Shown piece by piece: positions 35,095-47,010 of a stretch of DNA of 64,000 nt. Where the stretch lies: the NCBI GenBank assembly GCA_013399305.1, contig VXAI01000019.1, positions 1,004,910-1,068,909 on the forward strand. The letters are read 5' to 3'. Both the position numbers and the translations under genes were made by a program. The stretch is from Rostratula benghalensis (taxonomy: Eukaryota > Chordata > Aves > Charadriiformes > Rostratulidae). The first letter of the stretch is position 1; the number at the start of each line of letters is the position of its first letter. Under the pieces are notes generated by a model. That model was given only the letters and a program-made list of their open reading frames with translations, made no database searches and was not told where the DNA came from.

Positions 35095-38000
35095 CTTTTG
35101 ACCTCTCACAGAAAGACAGGGGTCAGCTTGCACAAACAGCGTGAAATCAGATGTGCCGTATTGTTCAGCACCTGTTCCTAACTTTTAAATCTCTCATTTT
35201 CAAGAATCAACCTATATTCTCCTTCTCTTTGTTCTGCCTTACTATCAGCCTGAAACCACTTCTTAGTGAAGACCTTTCTCTCTTGGCACTGTAATTTTTA
35301 TAGTATCATTATGGAGTTTAGAGACAGTTTTATCATAAGCAATAAATATTTCTAAAATCGTTCCGCATCCAGCAATTGTGTTTATTTTATGTCACCATCA
35401 CATCATGAAAGATCATAATGGTTAGAGGCCCAATGCATTTCTAAATTAATATAAAATTTATAGCCCTTCATTAATTGGGCAAAGTAATAAAGGAACAACT
35501 AATGAATACCTTCTAGATATTTCAAGCACTTTTAGCGTACTTGAATATTTCAAGATACTTTTAAACCTATAAATCATATAAAAAGGAATGTGCCATGTAC
35601 TCCATGCTTCTCTGCTAACTCATATGTGCAGGCATCTGTAGTGGCACTGTGAAAACCCACTCCCACATAAATAACACTTTACTGGCATTACTAAATATAC
35701 TAGAATTTATCTGGCAGTGATGCGAAAGGTAACTGTATCTGATAAAAATAGACTTGTACTTCCTCTAGGGAAAACTCTCAGAGAAAGTTGAACCAAGTAC
35801 CTATTTGAAATGAAAGAGAATCAAGTATATTCAGTATAGTTCTCTGTGAATAAAATTCCAGAACCATTTCAAGAACCCAGTTTTATGTGTATTTCAAAGT
35901 ATTTCTCTGTGTTAGTGAAACTTGGCATAGTCAAACATTAGACCCTTTGAAGGAATAAGGAGTACACATAGTGGGTTTGTCCTGCTTTAAATGTCTTCTT
36001 TTTCTCTCCCTCCCCCCCATCCTATTACTTCGTCTAATTTTTTTTTTAATGTATAGTTTTGAAAAGAAAAGAGCTTTTTTCAATAATTAAGTCGATTACT
36101 ATCTGAAAAGCCATTTTAGCTACAACATTTATTTATGTAAAGACAGTGTATGACTAAAAAGCATGACAAAATCCATGAAATAAAATCAAGAATCAAGTAC
36201 TTTTTGAAAGCCACCTAGGGTGCTTGTTACCAGTATTCAAGTTGTGCACTTAATCAATCCAAAATAATCCTTTCTAATAAATAAAAAAGCTTATTCTACC
36301 TCATCAAACCTTTTTACTCCAACAGCACAACAGAGCTAATAAAGACATAAGATGCATCAGAACTAAATTTATCGTCCTAGATCAAAATATACTTCATCTC
36401 TACATTGTAATCAGCTATTCTGCTAACACTGACAGGAATATACCAGCTGCCAAGAACCACAGGGACTTTAATTGATCCAATTGTCATATATTTCATCAGT
36501 TATAAAATTCTAGTAACTTATATATTCGTGTTGATTTCATTATCTGTTTTTTAAATATTCATGTGGGTTTTCCAGTAACTTCCATTTTGAAATAATAGAT
36601 CATTAATATTCACTGCTAAGGAACTGCAGAGAGTGCTAAAAACCCAATTCCGATTTTCATAGATAGTCATCCAATGATTTACTGAGAAGACTAAAATATT
36701 TCTTTGCAGTATGTCATGACTGCTAGGCTTGTCACCATTTTAACTTTAGTGGTCTAAAAACTATGTTTTGTTTTTAATTTCAAAACTTCTCGCTGCCTGA
36801 GGCTATTACATCTGCTAGCTAAGAAAGCTTTTTTACCTGAAACATACGTGTGGTTTTTTTGGTTTATTTTTCTTTCTTTCAACTTTTCATCCTCATAGGT
36901 TTTTTTTATCTCATAATTTTTACCACATAAGGTCAGTCCTTTATTCTCCCTCCCATTTCTTCTTTCCTCTCCAATACACACCTTTCCTGCACAGCTCTTT
37001 ACTTTCATTTTGCAGCATGTAGGAACTCAAATGTATATAATATATAACAGATTCTGAAGTTTAGCTAAGTGAATAGTTCCATTCCCATAAAATGAGAGTA
37101 GTTAAAATAGTTTAGTTCTTGAAGTTTCTGACTTCACAGTCAATTGTGGTCTCTTCTCTGTAGCTGGTGGTCAACCTGCTTCTCCTCTTACAGACACCTT
37201 CTCCTAACTGCCTTTTTTCCCTGGACTCCTTCTGAAATAATTGTTGCATTGTCACTAAATCAAAAGGAAGCTGGAAGGTCCGTGTCACCCATGTGTACCT
37301 TCCATGTGCAGTTACTTCATTATCCTGCCCAGGCACCAAAAATGGTGTATTTGCATGTTGTACCTGTCCACTTCCACAAGAATCAACACTTTCAGTATCC
37401 TGTTTTGAGGCTTCAGAGCCTACAAAAGTCATCACGTACTGTTCTTCACCTCCCTCTAGTATTTGTTTATCTTACATCTGTTATTTGACAGAGTTCACCC
37501 AGTATATTGAGCATATTACACACAACAAATACTGTGAGGAACCTAACACTCAAAAGGAAACATTTGACATGTAACAGCTCTAGAAAGGTGATTTTGTTTT
37601 ACAAGAGGAACAGGCAAAAGCTGTGCAGAATGGTGTTCTTAAAACAACATATTTATCACCAAGATTGACTTACTTCTGAAACCCAAACCATTAACCCCTA
37701 ACCTGAAGCTGACTTTTTCAGACTGTGTGTATATGAAAAATACCAAATGTTATAGCATACAAAAATACTGCACAGAAGTGTGAAAAAGTTTCTGGAAATA
37801 CTTTTAGTCACTTTCAACAGGGTACACCACAGGTAGTCAGAGGTTTTAACTCCCAGTAAGCTACAAAGCTCTCAAATAAGAATTTTGGATTTATTTTTTT
37901 TTCCGTAACTCAGATAGATTGCTTGGTGTAAAATTATTATTTGAGGATACTTTTTTGTCTCAAATTATTTGTACATCATGACGTTATTAAATGTCAAAGC

Positions 38001-39056
38001 AATACCCTCATAAACAATTTCAGTTAACTAGGACAGAATATTGTGAAATATTTATGACTGGTTTACTCAGATGGACTCCCTAGATCTTATGTCAACAAAT
38101 AGTAGCAGCCTGCCAGAATATTGCAGCTCCGCTTATACCTTTGAGAATCTGTGACTATGCTGCATCCTGTATCCTTCCTATCCCTATATCCTATGGTATA
38201 TTCTGTATTTATTTTTATTTTCATTGAAGCAATAGATTAACAATGTTTGAAATTCTTAAAACAGCTTCTCCTTTACAAGCCTATTCAACCAAAAATTCCG
38301 ATCAAGTGTTTAGTTTTGATTTACAGAATTGATTCAAGTTTCACTTGAACCTTACCGTATCTGAAGTAATTTTATTTATACACACCATGAATCTGAAATC
38401 CATAAAAATTTCTCTTCAGACTACAAAAATTATTTTTAGTTTCTATGTAATAAATTCTTCATCTGCCATTGGGTTTTGTTTTCTCGAAAGTAAATGCTTT
38501 GTTAACCTTCAGTGATCTTTATTAAATCTTAAAACAGGACTGCTACACTCCTTTGACAGAACAGAGCTCAGATAACAATTCATAACAGGATATTTATTTT
38601 TCCACAGTTCATATTAAGAACTAGAGATCAGAACACTCTCCTGTTAAAAATCAGAAGTGCTTAGAGAAAGCATATTTCCCAAGACATTAATATCTGCCAC
38701 ACACCTGTGTTGCCACGCTCTTTGCTCTTCTTTGCTGTCCAACCGATCCTGCTTAGGTACCACAAAGAAGTGTTGTAGTTTTGTAGCCACAGCAAAGGCA
38801 TTTCCCCAGTAGCATCCTGTCCATAGGGTTTGTTTAGAGAAAAGGGAGACCCTTCACTTCCAAGGGCTGTGGCAATGGTTTAAGTTCAGGGTAGTTATAG
38901 AAAAAGCTCAACTTAATCCACCCAATTTACTTAGGGTATTTGGTATTATTCACCAAATTTATTTTTATAAGTTTACAGACTTAATGTTTGATTTACATAC
39001 CAAATTTGCTCACTTAGATCATTAATCGAAAAGCAAAAGCCACAAAACAACACCAA
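35095..39056. other. SGCZ: Intronic sequence without recognisable repeats
   Basis: About 4 kb of AT-rich DNA. The interval 37112-37488 is richer in G+C and unusually free of stops in three frames on both strands (107 codons minus, 114 and 93 plus), but no frame matches a family I know. Confidence 0.4.
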
Positions 39057-39106
39057 NNNNNNNNNNNNNNNNNNNNNNNNNNNNNNNNNNNNNNNNNNNN
39101 NNNNNN
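39057..39106. other. Assembly gap (50 N) inside A/C-rich sequence
   Basis: The N run is bracketed by CACAAAACAACACCAA and AAAGAATCAAACCAAACAAA. The missing bases are therefore probably more of the same A/C low-complexity tract. Confidence 1.
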
Positions 39107-39946
39107 AAAGAATCAAACCAAACAAAAAGCCTGAGCAGAAATTCCTTGATTAATTGGACATGGATAGTTCTTCCATTCAGATCTTTCCTAGAAAAGGTCT
39201 TCCCTCATGGGATCAATTAAGAAAAAATAAATTAATAAAAATGAAGAGAGTATCATAACTAATTTTACAAGAAGGAAACCAGTTCCAAACTACAAAAAGA
39301 TCCCATTGCATTCTTTTTAAGAGACTACAGAACCATTCTATTTCCTCTTATCAGGATTTTCCAGTATAGTCAGGAAAAAAGAAAAGATACTTTGGCTTTT
39401 TATTCTTTGCATGTTTCCACAGCAAAATTGTCTTTATATCCAAATGCATTGAGGCTCAGGACACAAGCTTGGTCTCTGCCTCAATCTTTTAAATTTTAAT
39501 TCTTTCCACCCCCAGTGGTGGAAAAGGCAGAAATAGAAACAGTTCATTTTGAATGTTACAGAGTAGCAATATAGTTCTCATAACTGAAACAATAACAAGA
39601 TCCACTAAAATATATTTTTACATAATTAATCTTTCCAAAGCACATAATAGTAGTATGATCTCTGAGCCCAGTGATTGAAATGGAAAATTCCAGAGCAAGG
39701 GTTATCTACTTTTCAGGTCTTTCCATTAAAACTTCAGAAATGCCATAAAGATATGATTGCTAACTCAAACTAAATTCTAGCTTGAGTAATTCTATGCCAT
39801 CTCTTAATTTTAAAATAGTATGCCTCTGACTTTTATTAATAGGGTTTTTTTGTCTTTAAGCATTCTAATGTATCCATATTAAAAAAAAAATTACTCCAGA
39901 TGATAATAATTAATAACATAATTGTAAAGCTACTTGTTAAGTTATT

Positions 39947-39966
39947 AAAGTGATTTAAATCACTTT
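39947..39966. repeat. 20-bp perfect palindrome
   Basis: AAAGTGATTT followed by AAATCACTTT is exactly self-complementary over 20 bases with no spacer. The next outward pair (T with G) fails. It lies in an AT-rich stretch with several TAAT words (39900-39945) and is not part of a recognised element. Confidence 0.92.
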
Positions 39967-42147
39967 GCAAATCATTTACAGTATTCAAAACTGAGAGCAC
40001 AATAACGTAGCACTAAATATAAAAATCAACCCTTTCCCTTTATGATTAGCATTTTAATTATGGACAAGCCAATATCACTGTGTGGCCATCAGGAAATTAA
40101 ACTGTAAAGAGTTTACATCCCTCCTGTTAAAATATAAGTTTTGGATGTGCTTAAACACATAAGTTTATATCAATTAGCCCTAAGAACAAGTACACAGGCC
40201 AATTTCTTTTCATTATTTACTGTTCACACCATACATTTTTCTTTTAAATTAACTACTCTAAAAATAAACAAGTTCTTTAATAGTTACTTGGTCATTTGGT
40301 AAATAAATTCAAATGTTAGAGTGCTTTGTCATATAATGTGACAAAAAATCATTTCAAACAAAAATGGGTTTTAGATTGTGTTTTCATTCACTGGAACTAA
40401 CAGTTGTGTCTCCCCTACTATGTAGCATGCCCAGACCCAGAACGATGACTTAAATGAGCTGTATATGCCTGAAGACAACAAAGTAAGTGAGACAGAGCTC
40501 CACCTCTATAAAAAAATTTACAAGACCAAATGTATTTTTCTTAATTTCTCTCTAACGATGCATCTACCTTCATCTACATCCAGTAATAAAATATCATCTC
40601 TACTGAGTAGAGCAGGGTAGTAAATTTGATTTTAATTCTATGAAAAGAATTCCTTTTCCTTTTTTGATGTGTGCCATCAAAGTACACAAAAATAAAATGA
40701 CTGATTAAAAGGTGGATTGTCTCCCTACTGTATTTTTATTATACTGATTTCAATTAGGTTTTGTTGAAATAGACAGAAATTTGTTATCATCTTGCACATC
40801 CTTCCTTTTATAAACCTAAACTTAAAGAAAAGTAAGCACAGTAAACTGTAACTTTCTGCTTGGGAAATAATTTCTTGGTATTGCTCTAGACTGTTCACAA
40901 TGGGGGTCAAAGGAAAAAGATCTATAATTAAAAACAAATCTGTGCACCATAGAAACTGACAATTCATCATTAGAACTGTTAAAAGTTTATCTGACTTTTT
41001 TTTTTAAATAAAATTTAATAAATAGCCTAGAAACTCTCAAGATCATCCAGGAAGCCCTGCAANTTTTAAATTCAACTGCATGGCACAGTAAAAAACTTTG
41101 CACTGAGTCTCCGAGGGTTGATGCTTGACTGAGTATGTTATTGGTATGATGGACACCGATGTGACAGGAAGGGTATGCACCGTGTTGACTGCAATAACAA
41201 ATCATTAGACAAGCTTCACTGGGCCAGGCTTTTCAAGAATAAGCAGCCAAATTTATATTATGACCAAGCTAACTTCTATTTTGTGGTGGTTCCACTATTT
41301 CTACACTGTCTCCGGCGATATCATTTATATTCTGCTTTTATTGGATTTCTTGATTTTTATTCCTGGTCTGTATCTGGTAGTGGAGTGAAATTTGACTGTC
41401 AGACATAACAAAGATACCACATCAGTTTTGCATCTTTTGGATAAAGGTGTTAAATTTTTTTCTGCTCATCCTTTGCAGTCCACACAAATATCTTGTTCAT
41501 ATTTTTTTATTAAAAAAAAAAAAAATCCTGCTGCTGTATTATTTCTGCTTAAAACATTTGGGTTTGTCATTTAATCCTGCCTGGGATTCCAACCACATAT
41601 CTAATATCCTGACTCATAAGAAACAGGAGGAAATACTTTGCCACGTAAGATATATATCATTGCATATTCTGTCTTATCTCCCTATTTCTTTTTTATTACA
41701 ATTTCCAGATGTACTAGGTCTAATTTAGCTTAGACTGACACAGGCACATTCTGCTCCTGTACACAGACTTGTATTGATTTCAAGCTGGAAGATTTGTCCA
41801 AATTAAAGCAGGATTCCAAGCACAGCCTGTAATTTTTTATCGCACTCTATACCCACATAAATCATCCCAATAATAGAAGAGAAAGAAGAAACCTTGACAC
41901 GCTTCATTGTTCATACAGATTGTTGGTGCCTTTAAGTAACTAAAGTTTGTTCAAGTGGTTTGATATCTTTCTAATTACTGCTAAATAACATTACAAAACA
42001 TTACTGTTTTGCTTGAACTACAAAATTAACTTGGTCTGCTTTAGTTGCCCTATTTAAGACAAACTTGCTGACGTACCAGCCTTCTTTTCTTTCCATGAAA
42101 TGATTTTTCTATTTATTATTTTCTTGAATTCAAATGTACAACATTAA

Positions 42148-42180
42148 GGGTTTTTTGGGGTGGTTTTTTTTTTTTTTTCT
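42148..42180. repeat. G/T low-complexity tract
   Basis: GGGTTTTTTGGGGTGG runs into a T run of about 15. This is the same composition class as the tracts at 19.1 and 59.4 kb. Confidence 0.75.
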
Positions 42181-42499
42181 CACTGGCTTATTAGATAAGC
42201 CTTGAAGAATTGAAGTTGTCTTTGTGTAAAAGCCTCTTGAGAATCTCACTTCCTACAAACACTAATGTCATGCTAGAATACGCATGCAAAGGAAACACAG
42301 CTAAAAGCCAATAATGGAAATGAAGTTAATTCAATTTTCATGAAAGCAAATATTTGAGAAAAAAATATATTCTGAGATACTGGTTCCAGCCTATTCACAC
42401 AGTGAATGATTCATACTAAGCTGTCCAGTAAACATTCTTCACTCAGATAAAACACATTATTATTATTTAATAGAAGGCAAACATAAACAAACTGAAAAC

Positions 42500-42516
42500 A
42501 AATAAATAAATAAATA
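42500..42516 (+). repeat. (AAAT)4 microsatellite
   Basis: Four AAAT units in a row. Short. Confidence 0.85.
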
Positions 42517-44133
42517 GATTTATTCATTGTCATCTAACCTATCACATAAATTGAGGTTGCTGTTACCCTTTTTTATACTTTCTCTAACCATAATCAGCAT
42601 TCTTTTTGAAAGTTTCGACTCTTACAAGAGGTTGCACGAGTCATAGTTTGAAGCACACGGGTATCACTGTAATGCATGGTAGAAGAAGATACAGCCATCC
42701 ACCCTGGTTTTTTGAAACATGGGACCAGTTACCTGTGCCATGCTGGACTGCTGACATGGCATAAAGTTATGAATCTGTCCCCCTTCAGATGATTCTAAAT
42801 CAGCCCTCACACTTCATGAAACAAATATGAAGCAATGGGACAAATGAGCATGCAGTGACCTTGTGGAGAAAAATTCCTCTTTATGTTCTCCTCAATGTAT
42901 CTCTATAAAGTAAATATAGTTCATAGGCCGATTTCCCTAAGATTTCAAGTTCTGGATACCCTAGGACAATTTTCCAAAGCCACAAATGCAAGGTCAGGTT
43001 GAATTTGTTTAAACTATTCTATAAATGGATGTGTTTGTTTTTTTTTTCTCTACAGTGAATGAAATCACATTTTTATATGGGTAAGAAGGGTGCAAAGTAT
43101 TTATGTCCTTTTTCTGCTGGGAGTTTTACTAGTATTCTGCCATTAAATATGCATGACCAAGCAAATTTTAAAAAGAGAAAATAATTTTATTCCATGTTTT
43201 CTGCATCAGAGGTTATCTGCAACAATAAACACCAAAATGTACACATATGTATCTCAGGGAAAAAATAAAATATTTAAAATCTTCAGTCAGCCATGAAGAA
43301 TCAATACCACAATCTGCACACCAAATGAAGGCAATCACTATGTGTTAAGAAACGCTATTAAAATTAGCACTGATTTAAACAGTACCTTTCTCCTTTTCAT
43401 AGGAAGATGGCTTTGTGAGAGCTGCCTAGCACTGTCAAACAACTGACCAAATTTGTGTAACAGTGGCTTTCTGTTTGTGCAAATGTAACAAATAAGAGAT
43501 TGCAGACTTGGTTTCAGATTAGTTGCATTTCCACTGTGACACAACAGACTCTGACTTTTTCCCTTGCATTGAGAAAATTAAAAAAAAGAAAAAAAAGGCA
43601 ACAACTGAGTTTTACAGAAATTAATTAGGACTGTGAACAGTAATTATTATACAGTCAAATAAACCTACACCATACTTGCTCTGACAGATTAAGATTATTT
43701 CCAAGAGGAGGTATATAATACAGGAGGTATGTATACAAACTAAGTTAAAAAGTGGTTTAAAGAATGATATAATGGTATGAGAAATACTTAAAATAAGTTA
43801 TCCATAGTACTTAGGAGAGCAACTACGTGACACGCTCAAGAGCGTAAGAATAAATCAGTTTGTTCCTATCCACTGCACTCCAGGTGAAAGAGGACACAAG
43901 TTTTCCAAAACACCCTCCAGCTCCATAAAGGTGTGCTCTTACACAAACGTCAACAAATGGGATTAAAAAAACAAAAAAACCCAAAGAAGTAAAATTAACT
44001 TGTAGCAAGATTCTTTGCTGAGATGTCAGGAGCAAGTGTTTGAATCATGCACAGAGAGGACAGATTCATTCAAGTAGTTTAATTTTCTGTTTTCAAGTGC
44101 AACATAAAAAGGAGGCAATTATAAAAAACAGAC

Positions 44134-44162
44134 TACATGCACGTGTGTATGCATGTGCATGT
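44134..44162. repeat. 29-base alternating purine-pyrimidine run
   Basis: From TACATGCACGTG through GTGCATGT every base alternates between pyrimidine and purine, mixing CG, CA/TG and TA steps. Such runs can adopt Z-DNA under negative supercoiling. No function is implied by position. Confidence 0.75.
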
Positions 44163-44397
44163 TCACACATGTATGGTTTTATAACTAATGCCCTAACTAA
44201 TTTTACCTGGCTGACAATTTTTTAAACATTTTTTTTGAAAGTAATTATAAATCTGAGCAGAAAATATTCTTGAGGAATACTCAGCTATTTCATAAGAAAT
44301 TTCAGTAAAATTCGTAATAAGGCTGGTATCTAATACTTGAGACTAAAAGATAGAGGTCATGTGTGTATTAAAAAGGAATATCAGAAATCAGAAGGAC

Positions 44398-44500
44398 TAG
44401 TAGCCTATGAGTAGGACACTTACCTGGAACATGATCTATATTGGAGACTGCATGAATTTGAACCTTGGTCTCCGATATCTTGACTAAGCCTCTTAACCAT
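44398..44500. mobile_element. tRNA-like inverted-repeat relic (SINE/MITE-like)
   Basis: The left half reads TAGTAGCCTATGAGTAGGAC then ACTTACCTGGAACATG. This resembles the tRNA-type head AGCCTAGTGGTTAGGGCACT then CACCTGGGATGTGGGAGACC, which I recall from ancient sauropsid repeats. The right half, GAATTTGAACCTTGGTCTCC then TTAACCATTA, read in reverse complement gives a Pol III A-box-like TGGTTAAGAGG and B-box-like GGTTCAAATTC 24 bases apart. The halves form an inverted repeat: ATATTGGAGAC (44438-44448) against GTCTCCGATAT (44468-44478), 10 of 11 pairs. It is heavily eroded and the family name is uncertain. Confidence 0.45.
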
Positions 44501-46789
44501 TAATAATTAATGATATTGCCTGCTCTGGACTGGATCTTTCTCACTACAAAAAACAAACAAAAAAGGAAACAAAAGCTTTCTTGCATTCATCCCACAGTGG
44601 GATATCAGTTTCCTGAAAACTAAAATATTGAGGGATGTAGAGAAACAGTTTTCTATCTAGTTAAGAGATGACAAGTTTTGAAAATGAGATAATTTACAGT
44701 TTAAAATAAACTAGTGATGATAAATTATTGCCATTGAAAGAAATGAAATGTGCAGATGTGACAGAACATATTTATTAAATATCAAGCAACTGCTACAATT
44801 AAATCATAATAATATTTATTCAAAACCTAATAACAAACTGCTGCCTTTGTATAATGAAAGAAGTTGTCTGCCAAAAAATCCAAATTGGTTTTGAGTAGAG
44901 ATAACTACAGCTATTACAAAACTTCATAAATTTCAAATGCCAATCTACCAGAAGTTGGACATTTCTCAGCAAAAATTGGCTAAGAGATGGAAAAGAACTT
45001 TTTCTTAGTTCTATTTGAAATTGCGCTAATTGATACAGGCAAACACTGTCTTGATCACATGCACCAGCAGAACCAACTGAGCTGGTAACAGGACAGATAC
45101 TTGTTTGAATATCAAATAAAGAGATCTGGATGATAAGAGTCTTAGAAACCTGACAGCTCATATCACTGTTGTGCTTGTTGATAAATGGATAATGATTATT
45201 ACAGTAATGTTTTGCAAGGAAATTATTTTCATATTCTACAGTGTGCCAAGGCAGTTTTTCTGTAAGTCTTAGATAAAAGCATTGAACGCAGTTGCCTTAG
45301 CTCTGTATTACTAAAACCTTAAGAATCAAATTATACCTTTAATAGTCTAATTGCAGTTTTATAGGAATTAAAAGTATTTTTTTCCATATTGGGTATTAAG
45401 ACAGGGACTCTGTATGTGTGTATTCCAACAACGCAGAAAGTTAAACACTGGAAGGATTTCCTCATTCCTGCACAACCACCAAAACCTAGAAAATATACTT
45501 GTTTATACTTGTTTACTGGTCTCTATAAGTAATGCTATTGTTAAAATACTATAATTCAAGTTTAGATTTTTGCAGATGTAAAAAAATCTAACTCTAAAAG
45601 TCCAACTCCTAAAGGAATACAGGCATGATCTATGAGGACACAAAAAGAGCGGTTCTCGGTTGTGTATATCTATGTTAGTACATATGCTCATCTAAAAAGA
45701 AATCATGCTTAGTTGACGTGTGTGTCTTCCCCACAAACATTCAACCACCTTGCAAACTACTCACTGCCCAAACAATATGCAGCTGAAGCCAGGCAGCCAC
45801 CAACCACAGTACATTCAACTGCGAGCCTGAAACACGTGAATTCTGGCCAGGAAATTCAAACTGCTGTTTACACTCCGCTTAGGTTTGAAGCTAAATTGAA
45901 GTTCAGGTTCCCTTCAGAAATAGTTGTCTCACCCAAGATGATAAAGTTGTCTCATTCCTGATCTTAAAAGTAATTCCTCTGGTACTACTGGCAAGAAGAG
46001 TTTAACACGTATCAATATGTAAAATATTGTACTGTGACAGCAGTAAAAACCGACTTCAACACTGCAAGTAACCACAGCAAAAGGGAACACCTGCATTGGG
46101 TGACTACAATCTTAGAGCTTCAGTAAACTCCAAACTTAATGTAAAAAGCAATGGAATAATGTAATATCAGATAAATGAGAACATCTGTGCCAATTATGTA
46201 CATATTAGAAAATATATAAGCACACTGATTGCTACATCTCTGATTCCTCCATCTAATATTCCTGTTGCTACACAGATACTAATTAGCTACATTTTTGCTC
46301 ACTCACTGATACCGTATTATCAGGGCAGTTATTTGTAGCTCGTGTTTACCTTTCAACTTTCTTTCTTACATCATACACTGGAAGATGATGTACCCAAAAG
46401 ATTCTCTAAGTTTCACAAATATACTACTTTATCTGATAAAAGGAGACTCACACAAGTTGCCTCACCTGTGTTTTCACACAACTGCAAATAAGCTATATTT
46501 CCTTTTTAATGAACTTTTTGATGAGCTATCCCACATCCATGCCTTATGGACAATTCACTTCAGTTGTCTGTCTCACTATGAGACGAATGGCCTCATAGGA
46601 GACCCAACTTCTCCCCTCTGTCCATAAAAAGGGCTTGGGATTACTAGCTCAGATTCAAAATGCAACTTTTACATGCAAGGTCAGGATGTTCAGCAAACTT
46701 TTCCAACTGGAGAATCCATAAATTGAACTCAGAAAGGCTTTTATTGTGACAGTTGGGCAGTGGCTCCAGCTGTACAGTTAAAAATAGAA
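44501..46789. other. SGCZ: Intronic sequence without recognisable features
   Basis: AT-rich DNA. Frames such as 44820-45161 minus and 45713-45961 plus carry no domain and no convincing splice context. Confidence 0.4.
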
Positions 46790-47010
46790 AGCAAACAGCT
46801 AATGCAAATTAACATTCTTGCAATTGCCAGCCAGCAATGACAAACCCATGCCCTGGCTCTTCACGACCCCTTGAAGTGGTATAATTACTATTGTTTTTAT
46901 AATGCACTTAACATTGGCTAATGCTAAAACAGCAAATAATACAAGATAATGTCAAAATGCCAAAGCAGTTAAATTTCAACAATTATTTTATCATGGCTAG
47001 ATTCCCCTCT
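46790..47010. promoter_or_regulatory. Candidate conserved non-coding element
   Basis: The stretch is repeat-free and of mixed composition. It has clustered transcription-factor words: octamer ATGCAAAT at 46802-46809 flanked by TAATGCAAATTA, SOX-type ATTGTT at 46890-46895, a nearby ATAATTAC, and an inverted CCAAT box (ATTGG) near 46914. The texture resembles vertebrate developmental enhancers, but that is a judgement by eye. Conservation cannot be tested here. Confidence 0.3.

Larger units (their letters stand above)
39107..44397. other. SGCZ: Intronic sequence without recognisable elements
   Basis: AT-rich DNA containing the 20-bp palindrome, one ambiguous base at 41063, a G/T tract at about 42148-42180, an AAAT run and the alternating purine-pyrimidine run at 44134. 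No exon, LINE or RNA gene is seen. Confidence 0.4.
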
